Shown piece after piece: positions 8,381 to 16,861 of a stretch of DNA of 37,709 nt (position 1 is its first letter; every line of letters starts with the position of its first letter). Source of the stretch: Planctomycetota bacterium (lineage in GTDB: Bacteria > Planctomycetota > Planctomycetia > Gemmatales > Gemmataceae); assembly GCA_021325115.1 (NCBI GenBank), contig JAJPHU010000256.1:1-37709 (forward strand), read 5' to 3'. Under the pieces are notes generated by a model, which was given only the letters and a program-made list of their open reading frames with translations, had not been told where the DNA came from and did not search any database. A program made the position numbers and the translations under genes.

Positions 8381-9667
8381 GTGAACTCACCACAGCTACT
8401 CGCCCTGGCCCTCGATCCTTCCCGTATTCTCGAGGTCCGCGGCATTGCTCCCGACCCCTGGCAGCGAGTGCTTCTGTTGTCTAACGATCGGCAAATTCTG
8501 CTCAATTGCAGCAGACAATCGGGCAAATCCACGGTCGTCAGCGCCCTGGCCCTGCATACGGCGCTGTTTACGGCGGGGGCACTGGTGCTGCTGGTATCGC
8601 CGTCGCTGCGGCAGAGCACGGAGATTTTTCGCAAAGTGATTGACGCCTACAAGGCACTGGGTCGGCCACTACCGGCGCGGCAGCAGACGCAGCTGCGGTT
8701 AGAATTGGCCAACGGCTCGCGTGTCCTCTGTCTGCCCGGACGCGAAGGCACCATCCGCTCGTTCGGTGGCGTCCATCTGCTGGTGCTCGATGAGGCCGCC
8801 CGTATTCCCGATGACCTGTATCGCAGCGTGCGGCCGATGCTGGCGGTCTCGCAAGGCCGGCTCATCGCACTCAGTACACCGTTCGGCCAACGCGGCTGGT
8901 TCTGGCAAGAGTGGCAAAGCGATGGGCCGTGGAAGAAAATCTGCATCCCCTGGCAGGATTGTCCGCGCATCACGCCCCAGTTTATCGCCGAGGAAACCCG
9001 CGCGCTGGGGGTGTTGTGGGTACGACAAGAATACGAATGCTCATTTGTTGCCTTTGAAGGTCTTGTTTATCCTGATTTTGAGCAAGCGCTTGTGGACCAT
9101 TGGCCGGAAGTCAGGGGGCGCCTGGTCGGCGGCATCGATTTCGGCTGGCGTAATCCGTTCGCGGCGGTGTGGGGCAAGCTCGATTGTAATGATGTGTTGT
9201 GGATTGCCGGCGAACGCTATCGCAAAGAGACGCCGCTGCATGAACATGCTGCGGCCTTGAAAGAACTCGGCGAGGTCACCTGGTATGCCGATCCTTCCGG
9301 CCGCACCGAGATCGAGGAATTGCGCGCCAGCGGCCTGGTGGTGCGGCGCGGCGACAATGACATTCGCTCTGGCATCGCCGCTGTGGCGGCGCGGCTGCGC
9401 ACCGGCCGGCTCAAGGTGCGGCGCGCTGCCTGTCCTCATCTGCTGGCGGAAGCCCGGCTGTATCGCTATCCCACCGCTGCCGAACGCGCCCGGCGCGGCG
9501 AAAATCCGGTGGATGAGCATAATCACGCCTTGGGCGCTCTGCGTTATCTCATAGCGCGCCTGGATGCGCACTTCATCGCTCGCATGCGAAAGACCCAACC
9601 GCTCCCGGACCATCGCGGCCCCGACAAGAACATCGATTCCGAACACCTGTGGACGAGGCTTTCCTGA
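8381..9667 (+). CDS. terL: Phage terminase large subunit (packaging ATPase/nuclease)
   Basis: 428 residues from GTG 8381. The frame is open further upstream to 8216, but that would overlap the HdeD-like gene and add untypical sequence. The start is uncertain because the GGAG lies only two bases before the GTG. The ATPase domain shows Walker A CSRQSGKST (residues about 43-51), LVLLVSPSLRQS and Walker B LLVLDEAAR (about 133-141), with the coupling motif ALSTPFGQRGWFW. The nuclease domain begins at GGIDFGWRNPFA (about 250), followed by WYADPSGR and DEHNHALGALRYLI, an acidic RNase-H-like set. It translocates DNA into the prohead and cuts it. TGATG overlap with the portal gene indicates coupled translation. 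Confidence 0.93.
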   Translation: MNSPQLLALALDPSRILEVRGIAPDPWQRVLLLSNDRQILLNCSRQSGKSTVVSALALHTALFTAGALVLLVSPSLRQSTEIFRKVIDAYKALGRPLPARQQTQLRLELANGSRVLCLPGREGTIRSFGGVHLLVLDEAARIPDDLYRSVRPMLAVSQGRLIALSTPFGQRGWFWQEWQSDGPWKKICIPWQDCPRITPQFIAEETRALGVLWVRQEYECSFVAFEGLVYPDFEQALVDHWPEVRGRLVGGIDFGWRNPFAAVWGKLDCNDVLWIAGERYRKETPLHEHAAALKELGEVTWYADPSGRTEIEELRASGLVVRRGDNDIRSGIAAVAARLRTGRLKVRRAACPHLLAEARLYRYPTAAERARRGENPVDEHNHALGALRYLIARLDAHFIARMRKTQPLPDHRGPDKNIDSEHLWTRLS

Positions 9668-11088
9668 TGCGCTCTTTGCTCGCCAAAACGTTACTGCGGC
9701 TGGCCCAATGGGTGCGGCCCAAGAACATGCCCGCCGCGCTGACCGGAACGCAGTGGACCGGCACCAGCTTTGTCGATAGCTTTCGGCGCACCCGCCAGCC
9801 CACGCCCAACGAACTTCTCGCGGAATTGAAGAACACTGCCTGGACCTGCGCCAGCATCAACGCCGCCACGTGCGCCAATTATCCTCCACGTTTGTATGTT
9901 ATTACCGAACACAATCAACCGCAACCAAAATGCATGGCCAAAGCGCTGTCGCCCTGGGCCGAGCGCCGCCTGCGGGCGCTGCCACACTTATCTTCGCGCA
10001 TCAAAAGTGCCGCTCGCATCGAAGAGGTCACTGAGCATCCACTCTTGACGCTGCTGGAGCGTGCCAATCCTGTTCACAATCAATTTGATCTCTGGGAGCT
10101 GACCACGCTGTATCAAGAGGTCCACGGCAGCGCCTACTGGTATCTTGATCGGGACCCGGTATTGGGCGTGCCGCGAGCCATATGGATTCTGCCATCGCAA
10201 AATATGACGCCGCGCCGCGAGCCGGGCAGCAAAAACCTTGTTGACTATTACCTCTATCGCAATGGCCGTAGCGAAGAGCGCTTCACTCCAGAACAGATCA
10301 TTCACTTTTCCTATCCCGATCCTCGTGATCCGTACACCAGTGGCCTGTCGCCGTTGCGGGCTTGCTTCGAGCAGGCAGTTCTTACCAGCGACTATGCCGC
10401 GTTCAAAAAAGCCAAATTCGAGAACCATGCCATTCCCGACGCCATCATCGCGCCCGAAGAAGTCATGGGTGAAGAGGAGCGCGATCGCCTGGAAGCGCAG
10501 TGGAACAATCGCTTTCGCCGTGGCGGCACGGGTAAGGTGGTCGTGGCGGAGTCGTCGTTGAAAGTGTCGTTACTCAACCACTCGATGGGTGATCTTGCTG
10601 CTCTGGCGGACATGAAGGCGACGAAAGAGGACATTGCGAATGCGTTTCACGTGCCCATTGCCTTCCTGACCACGCAGACAAACCTGGCGAATTTGCAGGC
10701 ATCCCAGAGCCAGCATATGAGCCTGGCGATCTCGCCGCGCCTGGAACGCCGCGACGAAAAGCTGAACGCTCAGCTGGTGCCGCTGTACGATCCGACGGGC
10801 CGATTGTTCCTGGCCAGCGAAGATCCGGTGCCGGTCGATCAAAACTTGCTGGTACAGCAACAGATCGCCGATTTGAAATATGGCGTGGTGTCGATCAATG
10901 AGGTTCGCAGCGAGCGCGGCCTGCCGCCGGTTCCCTGGGGCGATGTGCCCTGGCTGCCACTGTTGTGGGAACGCACCGACATGCCGCGACGCGCCGAACT
11001 GCCCAACACCGGACGCAATCGCTCCCCCCAAGGCGATACGCCCATCGCAGACAATCCGAAACTCGAACCACAACTTTCTAACGAATGA
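9667..11088 (+). CDS. HK97-family phage portal protein
   Basis: 473 residues from ATG 9667, which overlaps the terL stop; a GTG 18 bases earlier is possible but less likely. The portal forms the ring at one capsid vertex through which DNA enters. Family marks: HPLLTLLERANPVHNQFDLWEL near 120-145, YQEVHGSAYWYLDRD, the FTPEQIIHFSYPDPRDPYTSGLSPLR stretch in two parts, and the clip/crown region DIANAFHVPIAFL near residue 320-333. The C-terminus (NEVRSERGLPPVPWGD) is also typical. It lies between terL and the prohead protease, as in HK97-like phages and gene transfer agents. Confidence 0.93.
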   Translation: MRSLLAKTLLRLAQWVRPKNMPAALTGTQWTGTSFVDSFRRTRQPTPNELLAELKNTAWTCASINAATCANYPPRLYVITEHNQPQPKCMAKALSPWAERRLRALPHLSSRIKSAARIEEVTEHPLLTLLERANPVHNQFDLWELTTLYQEVHGSAYWYLDRDPVLGVPRAIWILPSQNMTPRREPGSKNLVDYYLYRNGRSEERFTPEQIIHFSYPDPRDPYTSGLSPLRACFEQAVLTSDYAAFKKAKFENHAIPDAIIAPEEVMGEEERDRLEAQWNNRFRRGGTGKVVVAESSLKVSLLNHSMGDLAALADMKATKEDIANAFHVPIAFLTTQTNLANLQASQSQHMSLAISPRLERRDEKLNAQLVPLYDPTGRLFLASEDPVPVDQNLLVQQQIADLKYGVVSINEVRSERGLPPVPWGDVPWLPLLWERTDMPRRAELPNTGRNRSPQGDTPIADNPKLEPQLSNE

Positions 11089-11182
11089 AAAACCCAGTGG
11101 GGAGCGCTCGCTCTCTGAGCACATCTCAGGAGGTTTACGTCCCCGCTCGGGACCTGGAACCTGGTATTTTCATGAGGTCCTC

Positions 11183-12040
11183 ATGCCCAACTTTCTGCCT
11201 ACCCACTATGGACCCGTCGAAGGACCGCTTGGTTTTCCCATGTCCGATCGCGCCGCCCAGACGCTGGACAGCCTGCTGAAAACACTGCCACGCAGTGCGG
11301 AGTATGAATATCGCCATTTGGTTACCACCAAGGCGCCGACCGAGATCAATCCCGGCCAGCGCAGCGATGTCAGCTGGATCAGCAGCGAAAGCCCTGACCG
11401 CAGCCGCGAAGTTGTCCTCGCCAAAGGTATGAACGATGCGCAGTTTGCGGCCAACCCAATCGTTACGCTCGGCCATGCCTACTATCTGCCGCCGGTCGGC
11501 AAATCGCTGTGGCGCAAGCGTGTCCGCGACGGCCAGCGTGTCGGCATCAAGGCCAAGACGATCTATCCTCCGCGGCCGGAAGTGTGGCCGGCACAAGATG
11601 CCTGGCCGCCAGACCAGGTGTTCGCCCTCATTCAGGCCGGTCTGTTGCAAGGCAAGTCGATCGGCTTCTTGCCAACCAAAGTACACGTGCCCGACAGTAA
11701 GGAAGTGCAGAAAAATGGCTGGGATAACAACGTCGATCTGGTCATCGATGAATGGCTGCTTTTGGAATATGCTTGTGTGTTTTTGCCGGCCAACCAGGAC
11801 GCCCTGGTCGAAAGCGTTTCCAAGGGCAGCCTGGTCCTTAGCGAGGACGTGCTGCAAGCGTTGGGTTTGAACAAGCAGATATACGGCGACGGCGGCGGCA
11901 CACAGGAACGCATCTTTGCCTTCACGGCGCTGGAAGAAATTCATAAGGCCGTCCTCGCTCAGATTGCGGCTATCGATTTTGAAGCATTGGCCCAAAAAAC
12001 GATAAAAGAGACCTGGTACAAATCTCTCGGCCGCGTGTAG
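11183..12040 (+). CDS. HK97-type prohead maturation protease
   Basis: 285 residues; ATG 11183 is preceded by GAGG. Prohead proteases of this family (S78-like, herpesvirus assemblin fold) cleave the scaffold part of the capsid protein after assembly. SSESPDRSREVVLAKGM matches the region before the catalytic histidine, His98 (LGHAYYLPPVGK). GKSIGFLP holds the probable nucleophile Ser159, and LLLEYACVFLPANQDAL (191-207) corresponds to the usual EVSLVPVPAN segment. The 94-base gap after the portal gene contains no gene. Position and order support the assignment. Confidence 0.88.
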   Translation: MPNFLPTHYGPVEGPLGFPMSDRAAQTLDSLLKTLPRSAEYEYRHLVTTKAPTEINPGQRSDVSWISSESPDRSREVVLAKGMNDAQFAANPIVTLGHAYYLPPVGKSLWRKRVRDGQRVGIKAKTIYPPRPEVWPAQDAWPPDQVFALIQAGLLQGKSIGFLPTKVHVPDSKEVQKNGWDNNVDLVIDEWLLLEYACVFLPANQDALVESVSKGSLVLSEDVLQALGLNKQIYGDGGGTQERIFAFTALEEIHKAVLAQIAAIDFEALAQKTIKETWYKSLGRV

Positions 12041-12178
12041 TATACATTTGTCGACATATCGAAGCCATCCGGACGAATCGGTTGAGGACGACGCCAAGCG
12101 TTCCGCCGCTGCTGCCTGAGATGGACGGATGATTGCGTGCATTGTCACCCGTATCTGTAGACTTTTGCGAGCACCCCC

Positions 12179-13492
12179 ATGTTTATCGAATTGCTCAATG
12201 ATTTCCTCGGCAAAAAAGCTGGGGAACGCATCCATGTTGCCGAGGCGGAAGCTCGGCAGCTCATCGCCTCCGGCATCGCCAAGGCAGTCAGCGACGATCC
12301 GATCGGCCCGCTGGTGGCCAGAGCAATGGAGAGTGCCCTGTCCGGCTTCACGCGCGGTCTGGATACCATCATCACCGAAACGCTCAAACAATTCAGTCAG
12401 GCTCAGAGCTTGGCCCGCAAACATGCCGTGCCGGCACTCTTCGGCACCGGCGACAACGGCGATCCACGCAAATGCTTCGGCGATTGGCTCCTGGCCTGCG
12501 CCCGTAACGACGCCCGCTATCTGGAGAAACATTACGGCAGCAGCTTCGTGGCCTGGCAGACCAAGGCAGCGCTGTCTGAGTCGTCCGGTGTGACTGGCGG
12601 CTACACGGTGCCGCCGGAGTTTTTCGATCAGCTCATGGCCATTGTGGCCGAGTTGGCCTTCATCCGCCCGCGTGCCTTCGTCCTGCCGATGGCTGGTGCG
12701 AATTTGCAGATACCTTACCTCGATATTACCACCGTCCCGAGTGCTGGCGTATCGCCGTTCTTCGGTGGCCTGCAAATGTACTGGACTGCTGAGTCGCAGA
12801 CACGCCTGGAAACGGAGCCGCAGTTCAAACAGCTGGAGCTAAAAGCCTGGGAACTGTCCGGCTACTGTGTCAGCAGCAATGTGCTCTTGCAAGACAGCGT
12901 TGTCGGCCTGGAAAAGTTTCTGATGACACTGTTTGCCAAGTCGATCGCCTGGTTCGAGGAGTACGCTTTCTTGCAAGGCAACGGCGCCGGTAAGCCGCAG
13001 GGAATGCTCCCGGCCGGGGCCACACTGACCAAGACGCGCGATTACGCCAATCAGGTGACGTTCAACGACGTGACGACGATGTGGGCCAAGCTCTTGCCGT
13101 CGTCGTGGAGCACGGCCATCTGGGTGTTTTCGCCCAGCGTGGTGCCGCAGCTGTTGCAGCTCAAGGATGGAGCCAACCGGGCCATTTTCATCAGTATCGA
13201 TCAGGGCGCGACGAAAACGCCGGTATGGTCGCTGCTGGGCCGGCCAGCCTTTCCCAGTGAGAAGCTGCCAGCCCTGGGCACCAAGGGTGATTTGATGTTG
13301 CTCGATCCGTCGCTGTACGTCATCGGCGACCGGCAACAAATCGAGATCGCCGCCTCGGAGCACGTGAATTTCCTCAAAAACCAGATGACCTGGCGCGTCG
13401 TCGAGCGCGTCGATGGGCAGCCGTGGATCGAGAAGCCCATTACGCTGCAAGACGGGACGACCCAGGTTTCGCCGTTTGTGGCCCTTAACTAA
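12179..13492 (+). CDS. HK97-fold major capsid protein
   Basis: 437 residues. The first about 110 residues are charged/helical and probably act as a fused scaffold (delta) domain removed by the protease. The mature part begins near SSGVTGGYTVPPEFFDQLMA and shows IRPRAFVLPMAGANLQIPYLD, ETEPQFKQLELKAWELSGY and EYAFLQGNGAGKPQGML, the last being a hallmark of HK97-fold capsid proteins; WSLLGRPAFPSEKLPALGTK is the C-terminal P-domain-side motif. It forms the icosahedral shell. The 138-base gap 12041-12178 before the gene has no obvious feature. It has no good Shine-Dalgarno sequence (upstream GAGCACCCCC), unexpected for a highly expressed structural gene. Confidence 0.95.
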   Translation: MFIELLNDFLGKKAGERIHVAEAEARQLIASGIAKAVSDDPIGPLVARAMESALSGFTRGLDTIITETLKQFSQAQSLARKHAVPALFGTGDNGDPRKCFGDWLLACARNDARYLEKHYGSSFVAWQTKAALSESSGVTGGYTVPPEFFDQLMAIVAELAFIRPRAFVLPMAGANLQIPYLDITTVPSAGVSPFFGGLQMYWTAESQTRLETEPQFKQLELKAWELSGYCVSSNVLLQDSVVGLEKFLMTLFAKSIAWFEEYAFLQGNGAGKPQGMLPAGATLTKTRDYANQVTFNDVTTMWAKLLPSSWSTAIWVFSPSVVPQLLQLKDGANRAIFISIDQGATKTPVWSLLGRPAFPSEKLPALGTKGDLMLLDPSLYVIGDRQQIEIAASEHVNFLKNQMTWRVVERVDGQPWIEKPITLQDGTTQVSPFVALN

Positions 13493-13507
13493 CCATTCCT
13501 TCTGATT

Positions 13508-13536
13508 CTGAGCGGAGGGCATCCGTCCCCGCTCAG
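13508..13536 (+). promoter_or_regulatory. Hairpin after the capsid gene
   Basis: An 8-bp perfect stem (CTGAGCGG / CCGCTCAG) with a 13-base loop lies 15 bases after the capsid stop codon. There is no T-run, so partial termination, mRNA 3'-end protection or a processing site are all possible. Confidence 0.4.
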
Positions 13537-13571
13537 GAGTTTGACAATCCCTGCCTTTTTCAGGAGTTCCC

Positions 13572-14024
13572 ATGTATACCGAACAACTCACCCAACGTCT
13601 GGGCATCGCCGCCCCGGTGGCGCCGCAGGTGCTGACCGGGACTGCGACCGCCAATTCGGGCAGCGTGGATCTGAGCAAGTTCCACCGCGCCCTCTTCCTC
13701 TTTCAGACCGGGACTTTCGGCGGCACCAATCCGACGCTGTCGGCGGTGCTGCAAATTCAGGAGAGCGCCGATAATACGGCGTGGAACAACAACGTCACCA
13801 TCCCCAGCGCCACCGTGACGACGGCCAGTAGCCAGGCAACGCTGGAAATCCGCGCCGACCAACTCGGCACCGGCAAGCGCTATGTCCGTCTTCAGGCTGC
13901 CTGTACGGTCGGCGGCACCAGTCCGACCATCCCTATCGCGGTCGTCGGCTTCGGCGATGAAGCCGCCCACAAACCGGGCAGCGCCTCCAATGACGCCAGC
14001 GTGGTCAGCCAAACCGTGATCTGA
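13572..14024 (+). CDS. Small beta-rich protein, possible capsid decoration or stabilising protein
   Basis: 150 residues, rich in Thr, Ser, Ala and Gly with alternating hydrophobic residues, as in an all-beta fold. No signal peptide or membrane segment. A GGAG site precedes the ATG. It lies directly after the major capsid gene, where many phages encode head decoration or stabilisation proteins, and the pattern TATANSGSVDLSKFHRALFL...SADNTAWNNN is similar to proteins found after capsid genes in other phages (recalled only). Function is inferred from position. Confidence 0.6.
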   Translation: MYTEQLTQRLGIAAPVAPQVLTGTATANSGSVDLSKFHRALFLFQTGTFGGTNPTLSAVLQIQESADNTAWNNNVTIPSATVTTASSQATLEIRADQLGTGKRYVRLQAACTVGGTSPTIPIAVVGFGDEAAHKPGSASNDASVVSQTVI

Positions 14025-14035
14025 TTGATCCTCAC

Positions 14036-14064
14036 GCTCATGGAGCGCGTAGCGCTCCACGAGC
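14036..14064 (+). promoter_or_regulatory. Strong 13-bp hairpin between two structural genes
   Basis: GCTCATGGAGCGC (14036-14048), a 3-base loop and GCGCTCCACGAGC (14052-14064) pair with a single mismatch. It fills the 58-base gap before the next gene and ends about 19 bases before its ATG. With no T-run it may set mRNA stability or the relative yield of flanking proteins. Confidence 0.5.
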
Positions 14065-14082
14065 CACTACCGGAGCAAGTCC

Positions 14083-14472
14083 ATGACCAACGAAATCAAT
14101 GTCAATCAAGATGTCGTCCTGTTGCCTTCGGCGACGCGCAATGGAGGAGGCAATATCAACTCTGCCGATCAGGACAACCCTTACTGGCGAGGTTGCGTGA
14201 TTTATTTGAATATCACACAATCGAGCGGTACGGGCGGCCTGAAACTCGTGGTTCAGTTCAAAGACCCAGCCAGTGGCAATTATTACGGCTTATGGTCGGA
14301 CCCAACGGTGCATAGTGCGGTAGGCACCTATGTGGCGATCTTGTATCCCAGTCCCAATTTGAGCCTGGATGGGACCGGCGGGGCTGTTTTACCGCGCACC
14401 TGGCGTGTGCAAATTCAACCCCAGGACAGCAGCAGTTATACCTATTCCGTGGGTTGTTCCATGCTTAAGTAA
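14083..14472 (+). CDS. Hypothetical beta-rich protein of the capsid cassette
   Basis: 129 residues, no signal peptide, mostly polar with beta-strand-like alternation. CVIYLNITQSSGTGGLKLVVQFKD resembles beta-sandwich proteins. It shares general style with the preceding 150-residue protein (both describe a measurable beta-fold with Thr/Ser-rich loops), so it may be a second decoration or head-completion protein. CGGAG lies 9-10 bases before the ATG. I do not recognise the family. Confidence 0.6.
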   Translation: MTNEINVNQDVVLLPSATRNGGGNINSADQDNPYWRGCVIYLNITQSSGTGGLKLVVQFKDPASGNYYGLWSDPTVHSAVGTYVAILYPSPNLSLDGTGGAVLPRTWRVQIQPQDSSSYTYSVGCSMLK

Positions 14473-14487
14473 GCCAGGGGATAGACG

Positions 14488-15483
14488 ATGACCGCCAAAG
14501 ATCTCATTCCGATAAGCCGGGCTATGGATTCCCTTGGAGGAAGCCAGGGATCGAGCAACCTGATGCTTTCTGCCAACGAACAGCAAACCCTGGCTGACCT
14601 CATCACGAGTGTCTCCGATGCCATTGAGAAATATTGCAAGCGCCGCTTTCTCACACACCTTTATGATGAGCTGTACAACGGCTCGGGAGATAAAAGACTT
14701 CTCCTGCGCCAATATCCCATCCAGAGTGTGCAATCGGTGCGCTACATGCCTGTATTTGTGTGCCGGGTGGGCAACTTCAATATGACCCTGAATCAGCAGG
14801 CCAGGGTCCATATTACGGCAACGGGACTTCAATGCTGGCGATCAGCGAATGGAACGCCCTATACGGAAACGCTTCTCCCCTGGGCGTCTTATCCGACTTT
14901 GCAAAGCCTGATGAACGCCGTGACCGCCCTGGGCAACGGTTGGCAAGGCCAGGTTCTTTCCAGCGCGGCCTCGCAGTTTGCCGGCGATTATGGCAACTGG
15001 CCCTCGGCGGACCTGTATGTGCCCAATTCCTACGGCGATTCGCTGGAAGGTTCGGGCATCCAAACTTCCCAGGGCAATCTCAACGCCAGAGGAGTGTGGG
15101 CCGCGCTACTCATGCACACATATGAGCTTCAGGGCTATCAGTGGGATGCACGTGGCTGGCTGTTACGAGCCATTCCCTACACCGATCCAGAGTTGTTGCA
15201 TCCCGAAGATCTTATATGGCCGGTGGGCGTGAATAATTTTCGCATCCAGTATACGGCCGGCTACACTACCGTCCCGGAGTCGGTGCAGGAAGCCTGCGCC
15301 GAGTGGGTGGCCGAATTATTTTGGCTGACCAAGCGCGATCCGGCTTTGCTCCATCAGGTGCCGTCGTCCGGATCGGCAAGCGGCTGGGGATCGTTGGCCT
15401 CGCTTCGCGCCCAGCCCCCACAGCATGTGCGGGCTTTGTTGGCTCCTTACAAGAGAATAATTGTCGGAAATAATCAGGGCTAG
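14488..15483 (+). CDS. gp6-like head-tail connector/adaptor protein with a large insertion
   Basis: 331 residues, much longer than the roughly 100-200 of common gp6-like adaptors. The N-terminal part (ADLITSVSDAIEKYCKRRF, ELYNGSGDKRLLLRQYPIQS, then VQSVRY) matches the adaptor ring protein that docks under the portal. The C-terminal part (FRIQYTAGYTTVPESVQEAC and AEWVAELFW) is the usual second helix region of the same family. Between them, about residues 95-235 form an extra Gly/Ser/aromatic-rich segment. This is the last recognisable morphogenesis gene in the cassette; tail genes expected next are not found. GGGGAT lies upstream of ATG 14488. Confidence 0.75.
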   Translation: MTAKDLIPISRAMDSLGGSQGSSNLMLSANEQQTLADLITSVSDAIEKYCKRRFLTHLYDELYNGSGDKRLLLRQYPIQSVQSVRYMPVFVCRVGNFNMTLNQQARVHITATGLQCWRSANGTPYTETLLPWASYPTLQSLMNAVTALGNGWQGQVLSSAASQFAGDYGNWPSADLYVPNSYGDSLEGSGIQTSQGNLNARGVWAALLMHTYELQGYQWDARGWLLRAIPYTDPELLHPEDLIWPVGVNNFRIQYTAGYTTVPESVQEACAEWVAELFWLTKRDPALLHQVPSSGSASGWGSLASLRAQPPQHVRALLAPYKRIIVGNNQG

Positions 15484-15486
15484 CTT

Positions 15487-16509
15487 ATGCAGATCAAGGC
15501 CCGTAGATGTTTCGTCCCTCCCAGTCCGTCGCGCTGGGTAGCGCAAGTTTACTTGACGTGCGACAACATGATTGCCGTGGAGTTCCGGCATGGGCAACAC
15601 GTCAAGAAAGTCTTGCCGTATGGCCCGGGAGCCTACCGGGGAACAGGCGGCTACCCCAGTGTGTGTTGCCTCTATCCCGGTACGCAAGGCGAATTGGCCG
15701 AAACGCTCTATAAGCTGGCTGAAGCCTGGAGCTATGGCGGCGAATGGGTTCATGCGTTCCTGTATAAGAAATTCAGTTACGTGCGCGTGGCCCCTCCGGA
15801 TGTGTGTGGCGGGTGCAGTACTTCTTGTTCTCTGAGGCTTGACCCGGCCAATCCCACAGACGGCCAGACCGTCACGATCACCTGCACCATCACCAACACT
15901 GACGGCAGCCCAACCAAGGGCGACGCCCCCGAAGGCACGGTAACAATCTCGGTGGACGGGAACGCCATCTGTACGCAGACGTTGCCGGAAGATGAGCCAG
16001 ATTCCAAGAACTATCAGACTGTCGCGTGTGGCTGGAGTGCTACCTGTGTCGGGGGAAACACCCACACCATTGAAGCTGTGTACACACCGTCCGCGCCAGA
16101 TTTCGCGCCAACCCGCTGCTCGGCTTCCGTGACGGTGAACGACTGCAAGTGTTGTCCGAACGGCGAGCCGGCAACGCTCCATGCCACAATCAGCAACATC
16201 CAGAGTTCGGGGTCCGAGCCGTGCTTGGGGTTTGGCGGCACCTATCCACTGAATTACAGTTCTGGGCAAGGAGTTTGGATATATACCGGATCGCTTTTAG
16301 AAATAACTCTCCAATGTGGGACCAGTGTGAATCCCACCTGGGTGATTGGGGTATCTTGTTTGGCAGAAGGAGTGGTTACCGGCAGGGCGTCAGGTGGGCC
16401 GCAGTCGCAAAACTGTGACCCATTTCAGGTGGTTTACACCGGACTGTCCCTTGGGCCGTGCAACTGTTGCCCGGACGGCGGCACATTTGACGTGACGGTG
16501 ACGCTATGA
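15487..16509 (+). CDS. KTSC-like N-terminal domain with Ig-like and Cys-rich repeats
   Basis: 340 residues beginning 3 bases after the adaptor gene. Residues about 15-100 (CDNMIAVEFRHGQHVKK ... ETLYKLAEAWSYGGEWVH ... KKFSYVRV) resemble a KTSC domain, a small fold common in phage and host proteins; this is a pattern judgement. Then DVCGGCSTSCSLRLDPANPT leads into an Ig-like segment (TVTITCTITNTDG...GTVTISVDG) with many cysteines, and two copies of a C-x-CCP-D/N-G module (CKCCPNGEP near residue 219, CNCCPDGGT near 326), the second almost at the C-terminus. No signal peptide. The cysteine density suggests an extracellular or virion surface role, perhaps a replacement for tail or fibre proteins. 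Ends with an ATGA overlap with the next gene. Confidence 0.6.
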   Translation: MQIKARRCFVPPSPSRWVAQVYLTCDNMIAVEFRHGQHVKKVLPYGPGAYRGTGGYPSVCCLYPGTQGELAETLYKLAEAWSYGGEWVHAFLYKKFSYVRVAPPDVCGGCSTSCSLRLDPANPTDGQTVTITCTITNTDGSPTKGDAPEGTVTISVDGNAICTQTLPEDEPDSKNYQTVACGWSATCVGGNTHTIEAVYTPSAPDFAPTRCSASVTVNDCKCCPNGEPATLHATISNIQSSGSEPCLGFGGTYPLNYSSGQGVWIYTGSLLEITLQCGTSVNPTWVIGVSCLAEGVVTGRASGGPQSQNCDPFQVVYTGLSLGPCNCCPDGGTFDVTVTL

Positions 16510-16856
16510 AGGACGTGCCATGCTTGTGCGATCGACGTAACGACATCCGTTGCGATCCGACGCATTGCGATCTCGCTGGTCCTGGCCAGGCGGGCAATCC
16601 CAACGAATGCCGCGTCTGCTGGCTGCGGCTGAAGAAAGTGAGCAGTGAGACAAAGGGGAGTGAGGAGAACCACAGGACTTCTCCTCTCGCTTCTGGGTCT
16701 GCTCGCCTCACTCGGATATTGCCCTGCCTGTACCTGGGTGAAGTCTTGGACAAACAGGGTTGTGCTTGTCCGGCCCGGTGGCTCCGAGCTTGTGCGATCC
16801 ATAAAGTCTGCAATCTTCAGCAGTGCAAAATTTGTCCCGATTATGAGGAGACGTGA
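16506..16856 (+). CDS. Cysteine-rich small protein interrupted by a palindromic element
   Basis: 116 residues; its ATG overlaps the stop of the previous gene (ATGA). The N-terminal part (CLCDRRNDIRCDPTHCDL...NECRVCWLRL) and the C-terminal part (CPARWLRACAIHKVCNLQQ followed by CKICPDYE) are dense in Cys pairs, like a zinc-binding or disulfide-rich protein. The middle (from about residue 45 to 68) is Ser/Thr-rich, has no cysteines and is encoded by the imperfect palindrome 16639-16711, suggesting an insertion that kept the frame open. Function unknown; the Cys pattern could bind two or three metal ions. Confidence 0.6.
   Translation: MKDVPCLCDRRNDIRCDPTHCDLAGPGQAGNPNECRVCWLRLKKVSSETKGSEENHRTSPLASGSARLTRILPCLYLGEVLDKQGCACPARWLRACAIHKVCNLQQCKICPDYEET
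16639..16711. repeat. Palindromic element inside a coding sequence
   Basis: Left arm 16639-16669 and right arm 16679-16711 are imperfect inverted repeats around a 9-base loop; the inner part is perfect (GAGGAGAA or similar against TTCTCCTC), and both outer ends read GTGAG/CTCAC. The translated product is Ser-rich filler between two Cys-rich halves. Resembles REP or RPE-type elements that insert in reading frames. Confidence 0.55.
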
Positions 16857-16861
16857 CCCGA

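Noticed and set aside
11135-12775. A 546-codon open frame on the minus strand across the protease and capsid genes
   Set aside because: It is opposite to clear protease and capsid genes, has no recognisable domain, and owes its length to high GC and codon bias of the plus-strand genes.
15316-16269. A 317-codon minus-strand frame over the adaptor and KTSC-like genes
   Set aside because: Opposite to the coupled plus-strand genes; low-complexity translation without motifs.
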